Below are positions 39,201-52,148 of a stretch of 64,000 bases of DNA, piece by piece. How positions within the stretch are numbered: the first letter of the stretch is position 1; every line of letters starts with the position of its first letter. The translations under genes and the position numbers were made by a program. This DNA is from Sipunculus nudus (taxonomy: Eukaryota > Annelida > Sipuncula > Golfingiida > Sipunculidae): the NCBI GenBank assembly GCA_026874595.1, contig CM049306.1, positions 33,620,019 to 33,684,018 of the forward strand. Direction: 5' to 3'. Under the pieces are notes generated by a model. That model had not been told where the DNA came from. It made no database searches and saw only the letters and a list, made by a program, of their open reading frames with translations.

Positions 39201-40600
39201 GCCGCGCTTAATAATGTATTTTTTAATCAACTCTGGCCTTAATTAGATGTCTGTTTTGTTCAGACGCCGGGCATAAGCAGGGTCTGAATAAAATAAACGC
39301 CCGTTCGTATGATCAGGGAAATACGGTATTTGATATTTAAGTGCATCTTCAAGCCAGCTGTTCCCCTGCCTTTTGTGTAGAATTTATGGCTTACTGTTCG
39401 TTCATATTTGTGAACTGTAGATAATAACTGTCAGGAAAAGTTCTTATTATGCTCTGTGACAGATGTTATATCTTTGTTAATCTAGAAGCTATTGTTAGTT
39501 AACAACCATGGCACATATTAAATATTGGCAAACAGTAAAACCATATAACCAATGGTGGTAGGTTGTATATTCACGGATGCTGAAATGTCCCATGCTGCTA
39601 AACCCTATTCGGTTAGTCTGAATTACCGTCCGATGTCCTGGTTTAATGAGTTAATATAATTTTTGCGCGATATGAAGACGTGGTTATAAACAAAATAGAT
39701 AAGCGTTTCTGGCATTTTTTTTATAACAATCTGATGTAAGATATCGGGATAGGCCCCTGTAAGGACTTTTTTGTTAAGAGCAATGGAGTCGCCTCTCAAC
39801 ATGCATGCAAGGACACAACAGGAATCTTTCCTATTTCGCGTCATTGTTCTTCAAAACTATCTTGTTCAGTATATAACCGTGTATATAAGAAAGTAATCGG
39901 GCCAACATTCATCTGGATAAATCAAATTCCAGGTAAATTCTAATTGTTAAATTCATTATAAAAGTAAAGGACAGAAATTTTACTTGAATGCCAGGACATG
40001 GTTGATCAGTTCCATATCGTCTATCTGTAAACTATTAAAATTTTCCTGTCTATTTGTTAGCTTGTCCCTGCATGAAAATCCACAGAAACGGGCCATGGCA
40101 GTGAGCCGATTTTTTTGTGAGCTAGTTTTGCCATCAGCGTCAGTCGGATGCCCTTACTTACAGAATGCACACCAATATCACCCTTCCACTTCAAAAAATG
40201 ATTTCCCGGTAGCATCACATCACAAGTCTGTCGCACAACATCACACTGCTCTCCACCTCGCCATTGCTGACCTTCACCTTGGCCCATTACCTCAAAGACA
40301 TAGATAATTGATTCCGTATCGAGCACCAGACGTCGCTACCTTACGGGTCTTGGGAGTTCGCGACCTGAAATCGGCAGAAGCCTTGTGACAAGACACGTGT
40401 CCTTGCTTCGTGAAACAAACGATCAGTCAGGTTTCATTTAATGGTCAGAAGGTTAATTGGTTGAGTTACGTTCGTATATTTGGGAAACATTTTAATGGGA
40501 ATATCAGCTCTTCTTCTAACACACGCGCCAGTTAACGTACTCTCCTCGCGCAGCGGCCACATACTGCTTTCGTCTCAGATCTCCTTTGTGTAACGCTGCT
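36240..40600. other. No gene seen
   Basis: Mostly AT-rich. At 39984-40326 frames lie on both strands (107 codons plus, 89 codons minus) in less AT-rich DNA. The minus one is Gly/Gln-rich at its start and has no recognisable domain. Neither is called; a single exon cannot be excluded. Confidence 0.45.
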
Positions 40601-40601
40601 T

Positions 40602-41989
40602 AAGCCCCCATCACACGAGAAGGACACCTAACGGCGACCATGGCGACCTAGCAGATCGGCGTTGATCGCCATGAACGTGGGAAAGCCCGTCCATGTGTGA
40701 CGGCTATACCGCTGTTAATAAGCTTGCACGACGTGTACATTTGCAATTTTCGGCCGTTTTATGCCGTTCCTACCACGCTGTATGGCGTATGATGATCAAA
40801 CTGCGTTCCCCTTACGTCCGCATGAGGTCCCTACTACCTACTCTAGAGCTCAGTCCACGACAGGGCTGCGATCATGATAATCCCGCAGCAACCGGACCCC
40901 GATCCGTCTGCGATCAAGACGGCGGAACTGCGCGCGTGGGTAGATGCTACTGCGCAGCTTCAGACTGGCAGTCGATGGTTGCCATGGTTCCCATTGTTGA
41001 CTAGAACACATAACATGACCGGTGTATGAAAGTTAAGTGAAGCCACACATGTCAGCATGGACAGAAATAACATGCTACAACTGGCCTGTCTGCATGGCTG
41101 GCCAACAGCTGCTCCACGAACAGCTGGCAGTGGTCAAAAGGAGGCAGCGAAGCGAAACGGATAGACCGATGCTACCATGTTAAAGCCCCAATCACATGAG
41201 AAGGAGACCTTACGGCGACCTAGTAGATCGCCGTTAGTCGCCCTTAATATCGTAAAAACCCTCCAAGTATGACTGCAATGCCGCTCTCGCCCCGCTGACA
41301 CGACATCTGCTGGCGCCGCGAGCTTCGTCAGAGCGCAGACGCCTGCACACGTCAAATCCAACTGGGCGCAGAGAGAGCGCAGCTCTGACGTCATCAGCGC
41401 AGCGGCAGCACCGTACGAAGCGTGTAAAGAGCTCACTATGGTCACCGAGGTCTCGGTAGCGGCGGAGTAAGTGTGCTGGGGCAGCGAAGCGTAACAGATA
41501 GACCGATGCTACCATGTTTACTGGCGATCGACCTGCGCTATCAGGAAGCTGGTACTGCGCTGCTTGGACACTGATGGCGATCGAATTCCGATCTGACTGC
41601 GCTTTAAATCCATGGCGACCCCGCCGCGGAAATTTTGTCCATTTACAAACTGGTCCCCACTCATGGCGTTCTTGGTGACCATATGACGACCAAAGACGAC
41701 CCTATCTCGCTCTTACGAAGCTCATGAAAACACCCCCGTCACACGAGAAGGCGATCTCGCTGCGATCACCGAATTGGGGCAGATCGCCGTAGAGTTTTCA
41801 TAAGCTTCGTAGGAGCGGGATAGTGTCGCCTTGGGTCGTCAAATGGTCATCATGAACGCCATAAGTGGCCTATTGACAGCGGCATAGCCGTTACACATTG
41901 ACGGTTTTTCCGATATTGATGGCGATCAACACCGATCTGCAAGGTCGCCATGGTCCCCGTTAGGTCTCCTTCTCGTGTGATGGGGGCTT
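40602..41989. mobile_element. Composite non-autonomous TIR element, GC-richer than flanks
   Basis: The left end GCCCCCATCACACGAGAAGG (from about 40604) is matched in inverse at the right end (CCTTCTCGTGTGATGGGGGC, to about 41987). Pairing continues over about 119 bp (40602-40720 with 41871-41989), including GACCATGGCGACC, CAGATCGG and GTTGATCGCCAT. A third, direct copy of the terminus lies at about 41184 (GCCCCAATCACATGAGAAGG) and a shorter one at about 41733 (CCCCCGTCACACGAGAAGG). The word AGCGAAGCG.AAC.GATAGACC recurs at 41145 and 41482. It is therefore built of nested or rearranged copies of one TIR family. Overlapping frames inside it look non-coding and no transposase is visible. The left flank CTTAA and right flank CTTTAG do not give a clear target duplication. 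Confidence 0.75.
41661..41864. repeat. Nested inverted repeat inside the TIR element
   Basis: The left arm 41661-41731 (TCATGGCGTTC ... CATGAAAAC) pairs with the right arm 41794-41864 (GTTTTCATAAGCTTCG ... GAACGCCATAAG) with scattered mismatches. The ~62-bp loop contains another copy of the CACACGAGAAGG terminus. Confidence 0.75.
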
Positions 41990-41996
41990 TAGTAAA

Positions 41997-42254
41997 GCAA
42001 GGTTCAGGGTTCGACCACCAGGGTCGGCACAGAGCAAACAGTTGTAATTAGACCAATGAGAGCGTGGTATCGCATTCAGCTCAAAATTTCAAACATGCGA
42101 CACCGGTTCTGGCACAGGGCCAAGAATCAGACTAACGAGAGCGGGTGTCGCATTTTTAAAATTGGAGCTTGGTGCACAATGCGATACCACGCCCTCATTG
42201 GTCTTATTACTTTGCTCTGTGCTCTCCCTGGAGATCTAACCCAGAAAACCTTGC
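41997..42254. mobile_element. Foldback/MITE-like element
   Basis: About 85-bp terminal inverted repeats run from GCAAGGTT (41997) to the complementary AACCTTGC (ending 42254). Shared words include GGCACAGAGCAAA, AGACCAATGAGAGCGTGGTA and TCGCATT. The inner part forms a second, shorter inverted pair (CATGCGACACC / GGTGTCGCAT). It starts only a few bases after the composite element ends, so two non-autonomous families sit side by side. A plus-strand frame at 42056-42304 is incidental. Confidence 0.75.
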
Positions 42255-44162
42255 ATTACAAAGCAGTGTATACAGTGTATAACCGCTGCACGAGCAGCGT
42301 ATAGATAACGATCTTTAGTGTTGAAGAATATGAAGAACTCTTTTGAGCTATCTGGTTGTATTCAGAAGATTTCACAGATTCATTTTTAAATATTTATAAT
42401 ATTAAGGACTGATATTTGTCGAAAGAGTGAGATATGTAAAAAAAAAGAATGGAACCATACCGGCCCAGAAGACTTGGCTTTAGAGTGAGATATTTAAAAT
42501 TAACCTTTGACCCGAGGGAAAGTTTAAGGCGGTTGTACAGTATACAATTAAATGGTTATTCGCATGCTATTAAAACTACAGTAGACCTTCCGACAAAGTG
42601 ATATTATAACCACACGGTCTTATGTCTTAGATCCTATATAGCCTAACTATTTATTGATTTTATGCGGTACAAGTATACAATCAAATACAAGAATTAGCCG
42701 TCTCTGGTTGTGAGGCGATATGAGACGCATCAGGTCGATGGCCGAATCTCACAAAAAGACATCCGCACAGCTTACGATTCATATCAGTTGTGCCACAATC
42801 GGCATAAACATCCCCGGGGCCTGTAAAGGGGATAAAGTAAATACGCTTACGGGCTTATCAAACGACCCTTGCCAATTTAATATCATACCATAAGCTTTGT
42901 TTAACCGGCGGTACCTTATCCGGTATTTTGCGCTGTGTGTAATAAAATGAGCAGCACTGCTTGTTTTAAGACTGGGACAGTCCTGGAATTGTTTTTTCTG
43001 CAGAATGCTGTATAAGGGGATTATATATTTGGACATTTTGGAATTTTTGACAAACATGAGTCAACAGAGTCAAGGTCTCAGACAAATACTATTAGGTTAT
43101 TGCCCTAGACTTGTTTATATTTATTGAGCAATCTAGTCTAGAAAGCCAGCCCAAGATATGAATAATGCAAGAATGGTTAAAAGCGATATTATCAGTAAAA
43201 CAATTAACTTAATACTAATATAATTTTGACCTTGCCATTATAACTATTATAGATCAGAAAATTAATAATTTACATTCATATGCTCGGGCGGGATCTTTAT
43301 CTTTGTTATCAAATTAGGTTTTATCGTCAATACAATATAATCAATTTGTCTTTTTGGGAGAAAGTTACATTTATTTTATACGTTTTATACCATTTATTTC
43401 ACTCAAAATGGTTTTGGATAGTATCTCATAAACATTTATAAATAGCTTTATGAATATTATAAAAGTAAAAAAGTACCGAAACTTTTGTCTGCATGGCTAC
43501 TAAATAAAGGACTTACGAACACTTTTTTTACATGCTCATTTTATCTTTAGACTGATGCCCCGCAGTACACACTGTCTCAAATAGACGTACATTATAAATA
43601 ATATATATATTAATATATACTTTATAAATCACAGAATTGATGCCCTGCATAAGTGTTCAAACAGTTCTTGGTCAGTTGACCTCCATTTCCTTTGGTGTCT
43701 CTTAAGAAATATATATTTTAACACATTTTAAGGGGACAAAAATAATCCTGATAATATGCGTTGGTAAATTTTTCCTCTACGTTTTATAACAATTTAAAAA
43801 TCGGCTCTCTGATATCCATATAACCATATTTGTCTGTGCATGCATACAAATAATACAAGTTATACCTATAGGGTCCTGTCTGAAGGACCACGTAGTATAT
43901 TGACACTGTTTCATAAATTAAATGAGTCAGTTCGTGTAGATACAGGATGGTGTTAGTGTACATGATTAATTTATATGAACAAAACAAATCTTAAGGTTCT
44001 CTAACGTGTACATGTATGTACAGGAATAAATTCAAACAGGTGTCTAAGTTGACAATTAAGATGATTTTTATTGCGATTCGCTTTATGATCAGCAAAGTGA
44101 ACATTTGAGAGTACAGGCGTTTGGTTTCCGGAGTGGTTGTCGCGGAGTTATATAACAAATAT
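42255..44162. other. No gene seen
   Basis: AT-rich. A 92-codon minus-strand frame at 42779-43057 is unrecognised. Nothing else is supportable. Confidence 0.5.
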
Positions 44163-44225
44163 CACGTGACCAGACATGGGCCAGTATAAAAAGGTCACCA
44201 CCCGACACCAGCTGCTAGTACATTG
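44163..44225 (+). promoter_or_regulatory. Possible TATA-type core promoter with E-box
   Basis: A perfect E-box CACGTG lies at 44163-44168, followed 17 bases later by TATAAAAAGG (44185-44194). A start site about 30 bp downstream would fall near 44215-44222 (GCTAGTACATTG). The next ~90 bp are free of long frames and reach CAG/GTTAATGAG near 44307, which could be a splice donor. No coding exon is visible downstream. Motif matches of this quality occur by chance, so this is only a candidate. Confidence 0.25.
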
Positions 44226-45197
44226 AATTTAACAGCTTTTGAAAACTGATGCACCTTCAGAATATAAGATTATGCGATTAGATTTCGACATACGTGGTTG
44301 TTTCAGGTTAATGAGCACGCTAGGAAGTAATTAATTATATGTCTGCACTATACAGGACAAATATAGTTCTTGTTTATACTACCAGACAAATCTCACTCAA
44401 CGCTGACATGCCTCTTTGTTATGATATATGTATTCCTTTAATCATTTAATCACCACTCTTGCATAAAATCGTACATTATAGGTTTATGCCAAAGTAGGTA
44501 ATTATTTTTCATTGTTCTTCAAAGTCGTTGTTTAAAACATATATTTAATTTAAATTAAACTAGCTTTAGCACATGCAGAATATAATCAGCTAGGCCTAAT
44601 CACCCATGATATAATCACGGTAAAAGAAAAACCTAACATGTACCGGTGTATAAAACAATTTCTTTCAAGAAACGACTGAAAATAAATCAGGTAGCACTTA
44701 TGCGATGTTTATTAGCAAATCAGCAAATGTTCAAATGCAACCATTCGTGGAACGTTGCCATTCTTACTGTAATTGTTTAAGAAATATAGTTCATAACCAC
44801 TTCTCTCTTTTTTTCAAAAGATTGATGCATACAGGTTATTTCAAATGTAAAATTTGTTAAAATTTGTTTAATTAAAATATGATGTTTAAGCACAACATTA
44901 GTATTTACAGCTTTAAATTTTGGTCAAATGTTACATCCTGAATGTGTTTTTCTGCCAAAGTTATAAACTTAAAGATATAAGTACTATTCATTTTAACCAA
45001 TAAAAACCAATGGTAACCTATCATCGGAATGGACTTTAATGAAACAGTATTGGTCAAATGAATTATAATGAATGTTTCAGTTTGCAGGAGTCGCTATTTA
45101 TTTTGTCCATGAATCAACAATTATATGGCCCTTCAACGGTGTCATAGCGATTTAATTTTTTTGTGTGTTTAAAATCAAAGGTACAGGCACACGCCCC

Positions 45198-45200
<3 letters not shown>
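44226..45200. other. No gene seen
   Basis: AT-rich sequence downstream of the candidate promoter. No exon-like frame was found. Confidence 0.5.
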
Positions 45201-45235
<35 letters not shown>

Positions 45236-45262
45236 CGAGAGAGACAGACAGACAGAGAGACC
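45201..45262. repeat. (GA)n / GACA microsatellite
   Basis: A (GA)n run at 45201-45233, then GAGAGACAGACAGACAGAGAGA. Confidence 0.95.
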
Positions 45263-45535
45263 TTAAATCAATTTTCATGTACCCTCTACACTTAATCAGG
45301 TAACTCCCTGATATATTTACTTCTGTTTGTTTATTGACTTATGTTCAATTTATTTCCTGAATTAAGTATATATTTTGTATTAGCCTATGTCTGCATTCCA
45401 ATGAAGTGTATCAATAATATAATTAACATTTTTCAACCTGTTTTTTAAGTTCAGAATTAATATTTCTTTATATTGTATATATTTTCAATTAACATATCAT
45501 GAGTCAAAAACATCTTATTATCGTTAAGATACACT

Positions 45536-45628
45536 TGCGAGAGGAATATTCGCCTTTATTTATTTATTTATTTATTTTTGCGAGAGGAATACTCGCATTT
45601 TTTTGGAGGGCCGGGGGGGGGGGGGGGG
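45536..45628. repeat. Duplicated GCGAGAGGAATA(T/C)TCGC around (TTTA)n, then G16
   Basis: TGCGAGAGGAATATTCGC (45536-45553) recurs as TGCGAGAGGAATACTCGC (45579-45596) across a (TTTA)n spacer. Each copy can fold through GCGAG/CTCGC (imperfect in the first). A run of 16 G follows at 45613-45628. Confidence 0.8.
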
Positions 45629-48600
45629 CTTTAAATCGATTTAAGATTTTTCGGATTATTTGAGATCTTTACATTGATATTGACTGGGCAGGTTTCTTTT
45701 ATAAAGACTTTGAAAAATCAACAAGTCCTACGCACATGTGTTTCCTAACTTGAAATTAACAATATAGCATTCAAAGGAAGAATGAAATCAACAAAACGAT
45801 AATGAGCCGACCTCGTTCAAACAGCTGTGACACTGAAATATACAAATTGTTGTCTCACCATGTGTCTGTTTCTGGGCTTTCAACACAATAGCCTGGGCTC
45901 TTAACATACTATAAATTTCAGATAAGTTTTGTTAAGCTCGACGCGAAATGTCATTCACAGTATATTAATTTGTTAAGAGCTTTTGGCTTTTAGCTGGTAA
46001 AATTCTGTTTTATGTGTTGGTCTGTTTCTACATAGGTTTATACGTAATGAGAAGAAAATCACCATGATTAATATAATCCTAAACAACATATCTAAACGTT
46101 TTTTTCAAACTTTTTAGTTCAAACTTTTTTAAGTTTTTCTAAAATATACTCCTTGTTTGCAAATTTATTTTTGTGTCACAATGAGATTGTTAGCTTTACT
46201 TATACGGAAATATAAAATGTGATGCAAGATGTTATTTTAACCCCTTAAGGTGTCAGGACTGTCTAATAAGCATGTATAAGCATTTTTAATGATATCCTAA
46301 ATATATCCAGAAACTCCTAGTTTGTCCTAGTTTGGGACCCCTTGGCATGTACATATTCTAAAATCTGAGAAAAATTGAAACAATGTGCAGACAGAAACCT
46401 TTGACAGCTCTTAGACTTAAACATCTCATGATGTTCTAAAATATTATATAGACTAAACAATTCACAAAGGTAGATTTACACTTATGCGAAGGTGGAATAA
46501 GTCCTTAATTATGTAAAAAGTGTGACGCATTTCAGTTGTTGGAACACTTTGTACATTGACCTTTGACCTTATTCTAACGGCCTTGGAACATCAATAATGT
46601 CGAGAGGAACATACAGATGGTGAATGTATTTATGGTTTTAATATAATATTTATTATGCACTAGACAATATATGCTTTGAACGGACCACTCCAGGTAAATA
46701 GAGATCATAAAAATCATGAAAGAGGGAGTAACTAAAGTATAAGAACTCGTGAGGTATACATCACTTTCATGATATATGCACCAAAATCCAGAATTCAGTA
46801 CATGAAAATGTAATGTTGATACGTTTGCCGAGACTTTTGGGTACAGGCATCTGAATAAGTATAGAAATACAGAACAATCCTTTGTCATAAATGGCAGACC
46901 GTAGTCGTACATTTATGAAGTCCTGATCTCCAACCTTTGGTGTTTATAAAGTCTGTACCTTTCCCTCACGTCCAGCTGATGTTTTAGCTATAAACATTTG
47001 CATTAGAAGCTGGGACAGTACTGTTTACAGTGTAGTATTTTAAAGAGTCTTATTTTCATTAACCTACTTTACACCTTATTTGAGAAAGGAATTTTTTTTT
47101 AAATATAAAAATCAGTCTACAATTTACAATATATCTGCCTCAATTATGGTGAGGTGATATGAAAAACCACCTCCGAATGACTAGTTGGCGCCACATCAGG
47201 CAATTATACCGCTCCTATTTCTTATAACATGTTCACCTTAAACGTGTTCTCGTCTTACATCTAGTACAGACTATGATAATTAATTATCAAAATATAATCA
47301 TAAACGATGTAAGTTGTCTAATAGGTCACCGTTTTAGAGAAGTAAATAATGTTTTTGAAGTATATGCGTTAGTAAAAATGGCCAAAGTATCTTTTGGAGA
47401 GAAGCTGACCGACGCGGCAGCCACAGATTTTTTTTTGGTAGCGATCAATCACGTCACCAGATAACCTTGTGACACTTAGGCAATAAAAACGTTCGACGCG
47501 GGGGGTTTAAAGTGACGCGGGCGGTGCCTAAGAAACATATATTTTTTTGTCTTATATATCAATAACTTATTCTCTTTAAAAAACGCAGCAGGCTAGAACA
47601 GCATTAAGCATAATTTGAGGTAGAGCCAAAAGGTGTTATTTGGAAGAAGACATAGTTACAATTACTACCGTCCATAAATGTCAGACTACGGTATCTTGTC
47701 CACCTTTACCGTTAGATAAGCCAGCAGGAATATTTACCGCATCCAGTATCCAGCCATATAGTGTCATGCGTAATAAATTCGTAATATTCATCCTGTAAAA
47801 GTTGTAAACGAATGAACGTTAAGGAAGGGACTTATTGTTCTGGGATATGTTATGAAGATATCTATGACTCATTAAATTAGTGAATATAAATAATATCAAT
47901 CAAACAGTACCAAAGAATATTTGTGTGAAGAATGGACTTGAACAGTCGGCATATCTAATAATACCTAATCTTGCTATATAGCAATATTTAGGAAAGATAC
48001 TGATTCCTGGCGGCTAATTATATAAAAAATATATGTCTACTTTTCCCTACTTTTCACATTCCTTTAACTTAATTCATCCTTTCTCAGCAATAATAAGAAA
48101 CACATTTTCGGCTTAAACCCACCTAATTTCAGGATAAGCATCCGCTTCTGCTTAATTTATACCCTTTGTGACACATTTGCGGCTGAAAAAAAGTCATCGC
48201 AAATGGCTATAACATTTTTACTTTTTATAAGACTAACGCAATTAGAATCATTTTCCCTGAGAAAACCAATGCCAAATTAGGCTTATTTTCGAAGTGAATC
48301 TAAACTCCAATATCGGCCGTGGAATTATGTGGTAAAGAAATGCTACATCTTGTATGAATACAACTATAGGCTATATAACCAGATTTTTCAATTATCTAAA
48401 GATTGATCCTTATTCTTGCAGTCTTTCTATTTCTTTCTACTGCAAGAGCGTATCATCTTCATCAAACAGAACCTCATCGACTGCCGAGTCACTTTACCAG
48501 TTATTCCTATCTGATTGCAGTTTTAGCAGCATCCCTTTCTTTTGCCGATCCGGAACGGTAATGTAAATGTCCTGTCAGGTGGTTCAAACTCTTCATCGGT

Positions 48601-51600
48601 TGTTTGCGTTGTTACTGGCCGTGGGGATTACCTTAGGGATAGGGGCGGATTCAGGATGTAAAAGATGGAGGATGAAGCGTGTTTCTTGTGAAATGTCGTG
48701 AGTATTCACACATTTTTAAGGTACAAGCTACTGGGCTATACCTAACCAAATATTGCCCGAATGATAATTTAAAAGATTTACAAATATTAGCTAAAAGAGG
48801 GAACAATGAGAACTTTGTCTTAGTTAATTACAAATATGTTCAAATTATATACATTTATATTTATAATATATATATTATACATTATACACATCTCAGAACA
48901 TAAATTTGGATGATAATTTAGACAGACAAGTAAGTCAGACAAGCAGGAGCAAACGAAAGTGAATGTTTACAAAAACTCTGTCCCCAAGCAGAGGTTAACA
49001 TTATTATTAATTTTCTTATTAAAAAAAAAGATTCTTACACGAACACATTAATAGGGCTAACACACAAACACACACACACACATATATAAATTGAAAGTCA
49101 AACTCGCCATGAAAAGTCAATAAAATAGCTGAAGTAGGTTTTAAACATATGGCGAGTTATTAAAAATTGAATGCAGTGGCAGGAAAACAATTTAATAAAG
49201 GGCATGCTTGAATTCTGTTGGGATTCTGTAAATTACTTTTCTTCATTCTTATCTGCATTGTAAAGGAACGACCTGATCCTCCCGGGCCGTTGATCTAATT
49301 TAATGTGTATAGTCAGAAAAGACCCGGATATAATACCGAGATATAAACCATCAATGTTTTATACTAAAAGAGATAGATAATTGATAATCTTAGAAAAAAC
49401 CGAACCCTGGTGTGCTTATGGGATTTATTTGAACAAAAGCCCAATAGATAATGGAATAGGCCAGTTTCTGAATAAAGGAGAGAGTTATTGACCCTAAATT
49501 TAGAAACGCTACCAGACAAACAAATACAGATCATCCTGCAGAAGAAGAAATTAGAGTATTCTGGAAAAAATATCGGGCAAATGCAAGAGGAAAATAAACA
49601 TCCTTAGAGAGTTTTCGCCAGCGACAAAATCAATTTTAATTTGAAAACCTTACAACGGAACGCTTTTATTACGTATATAGTTGCTTGCTTTTTCCTCGAA
49701 GTGCTTTTTCCCGTATAAAAGTTTTCGAATTAGTTGATACTGTTTTGAGAAGTCTTGTACCCAGGCATATACAGACAAATTTACAAAAGAAGAAGGTCTT
49801 ATAAGTCTCCTTTGCATAAAGAGGCAAGTTTCTAAAAGCCTGATTGAAATATATTGTGATTTTAAACATGTGATATACACACACAACCAGAAGGAGACAC
49901 CTGGCACACCTTTCAAAAATTGTTTCTTTCCATTATCTTATAAATATTTTACACTCTTTTTTATGATACTTGTACTGGTTTATTGTACTACCCGATAATA
50001 AATCTTTGTCAGAGAGATAAGTAATGGCCCAGAATAAAACATATTCGTTTACGAGGCAGCAATTTGTGATAAAGGATAGTTTATCGACCGTGAGTGAAAA
50101 GTAAATGATATCAGACAAAAATATACATCCAACAACTATGTATTTTTGGAATACCTGTTTTTGTTGCCATAAATGTCTTTGACTTTCAGCAGAATTAGAG
50201 ATTTAATATTGTGTGCTATTATTGTATGCATTTTTGCCAGTGAATGTTATGTGTGATGCATATATAAACTTTCTTTTGTTCCAAGATTGCTTATAATTAA
50301 AATTGCATATAGCTGAGATGATAGGGGCTACAGGAAAGATTTTCCTGCAGAATTACATCAAGAGTGCTGTGTGGAAAATATATTGAAATGATTTTATTTG
50401 CAGACCTGTATTCGTTGTTACAAAAAGAATATCCAGGAATGCTGATAATTCAGGACAATCCAATTACAGAAGACTTTGTGTCATGCAAGTTTGATATATC
50501 AATAATTGCAACTTTATGACGAATGAGATTGTTGAACACGCCCACGTTAAGAGAGATCTGTATGCAGGGGCTAAATATTTCCTATAATTCCTATACGTTT
50601 GGAGTCTTTTACATATACCGGGTCAATAACTGGCAATATAATGAGGATAGTAAAGGTATTTGTTGATTAATTTCCTAAACTTAATCTATATATTAATGGT
50701 CTGTCCCCCGTAGAACGAGCCACTTGATATCGAGATGGCGGAGTAATGGAGGATTGCAGGATAGCGACGGAATATCTTAGTGGCAAGTTGTATGTTTTGA
50801 TTGCATTAAAATGATCGCAAATATCTATTATTTCATATAATTACATACTTTATATATAACCTTACTCTTACAATCGGAATTACTTCAATACTTAACAAAC
50901 AGAACATACATGGTTATGGGAGATGGGTGACATTTATAAATAGCTTCTCCTTTGAATGTGTAGCTTTCCAAAGAACTGCAGTTTCTAGATTGTAATGAAC
51001 AGCAAGTTTAAGATTACAGGGGTTTACGTCTCACTTTGTAATGGACTTTTTGAAAGATTTTTTTGTGGAGGTAACCGCCTCCATTTCTTATGCTCTCTTT
51101 ATATAATTGTTAATCTCAAAATGTACATATCCAGACTTCCATTTTGGTTTTGGACTTCGTGACAGGCCGGTAGCACTATCATATTTTTTGGTACCCTGTA
51201 CTTGTAAGTATTCCAGAAAAGAGACAATGTTCAGATAACTAAAAAAAATTGTATCTGTTTATAAAACAATATGGCGATTCCATTCGTGAACACTAAGAAT
51301 TTGATATATAGTTGTACAATACACTGTAGTTAACATAGCCATATCGTATTAAAAAAAACATGGATCGCAGACGCTAAATATTCTATGGAATGTAATATTA
51401 TAAAAAAAAGTCGATAACAAATGCTATGAGTCTAAGCATTACTAAGAAAATAGTTGTCAATTAATTTTTTTTATATTTGCAATAAAATGTTACCTTTAGT
51501 GCCGTTCCTAAAATTCTTAAAAATTCCGAATCCGGAGATGATTATCCCATAAGTTAAATAATTATAAAAATATACGGAGACGAAATTTCAAAATCTCGTT

Positions 51601-52148
51601 CCCAACAGTGTTGATCTACGTCACCCGATGGTGACTGTCCACTTCATCAGGATTGTCATAGTCCCGAAAAAGTTTCCTATTCTTCATTTAGTTCATAGCA
51701 TCAAATAAAAATATGTAACGGTTTTCTCTGACAAAAATTCAGTCAGAATACCTTGCCTAATGCCCACACATTTATAAGCATTTAATTTTTAAATAAAATG
51801 TCGAAATTCAGTGGATTAACAGTGGATAAATTTGATGAAACGCAATATGAAATTTTGTATTGGTAGATTTCTTCGGCTCTTTTTAACAAAAGACTAAATA
51901 TATTTCCTGCATTCAAGGACAATGCAAAAGGGAAAAGTGTCATGCAAAGTATCTTAAAAAATGTTTGCAATGGCGGATCCAGTTTTTTTATTTCTTTCTA
52001 TTTCTTTTCCAAGCTATTCTTAATTAACTTTCATTTTTTTAACATAAGTTCAGGATATTATTGAACAGTTATGTGATAAAAAAAGCATCCAAATGTTTCT
52101 ATACTTTGGGAGTCTTTCCGTTATTGTACTCTGCATAACCCCAAGGAA
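45629..52148. other. No gene seen; hairpin at 48414-48447 and CA repeat near 49062-49082
   Basis: A long AT-rich interval. A 9-bp stem TCTTGCAGT/ACTGCAAGA encloses a pyrimidine-rich 16-nt loop at 48414-48447. A short (CA)n run lies near 49062-49082. The 112-codon minus-strand frame at 46574-46912 has hydrophobic stretches but no recognisable family, start context or splice pattern and is not called. Confidence 0.5.

Noticed and set aside
39984-40326. Opposed frames of 107 and 89 codons
   Set aside because: No recognisable family or conserved motif on either strand; kept only as a note in the interval entry.
40693-41515. Frames of 93-103 codons on both strands inside the TIR element
   Set aside because: They overlap inverted and duplicated TIR sequence, have no transposase motif, and arise from locally GC-rich DNA.
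46574-46912. 112-codon minus-strand frame, one of the longest in the window
   Set aside because: Composition is that of AT-rich random sequence; no domain, no start context and no adjacent exon-like sequence.
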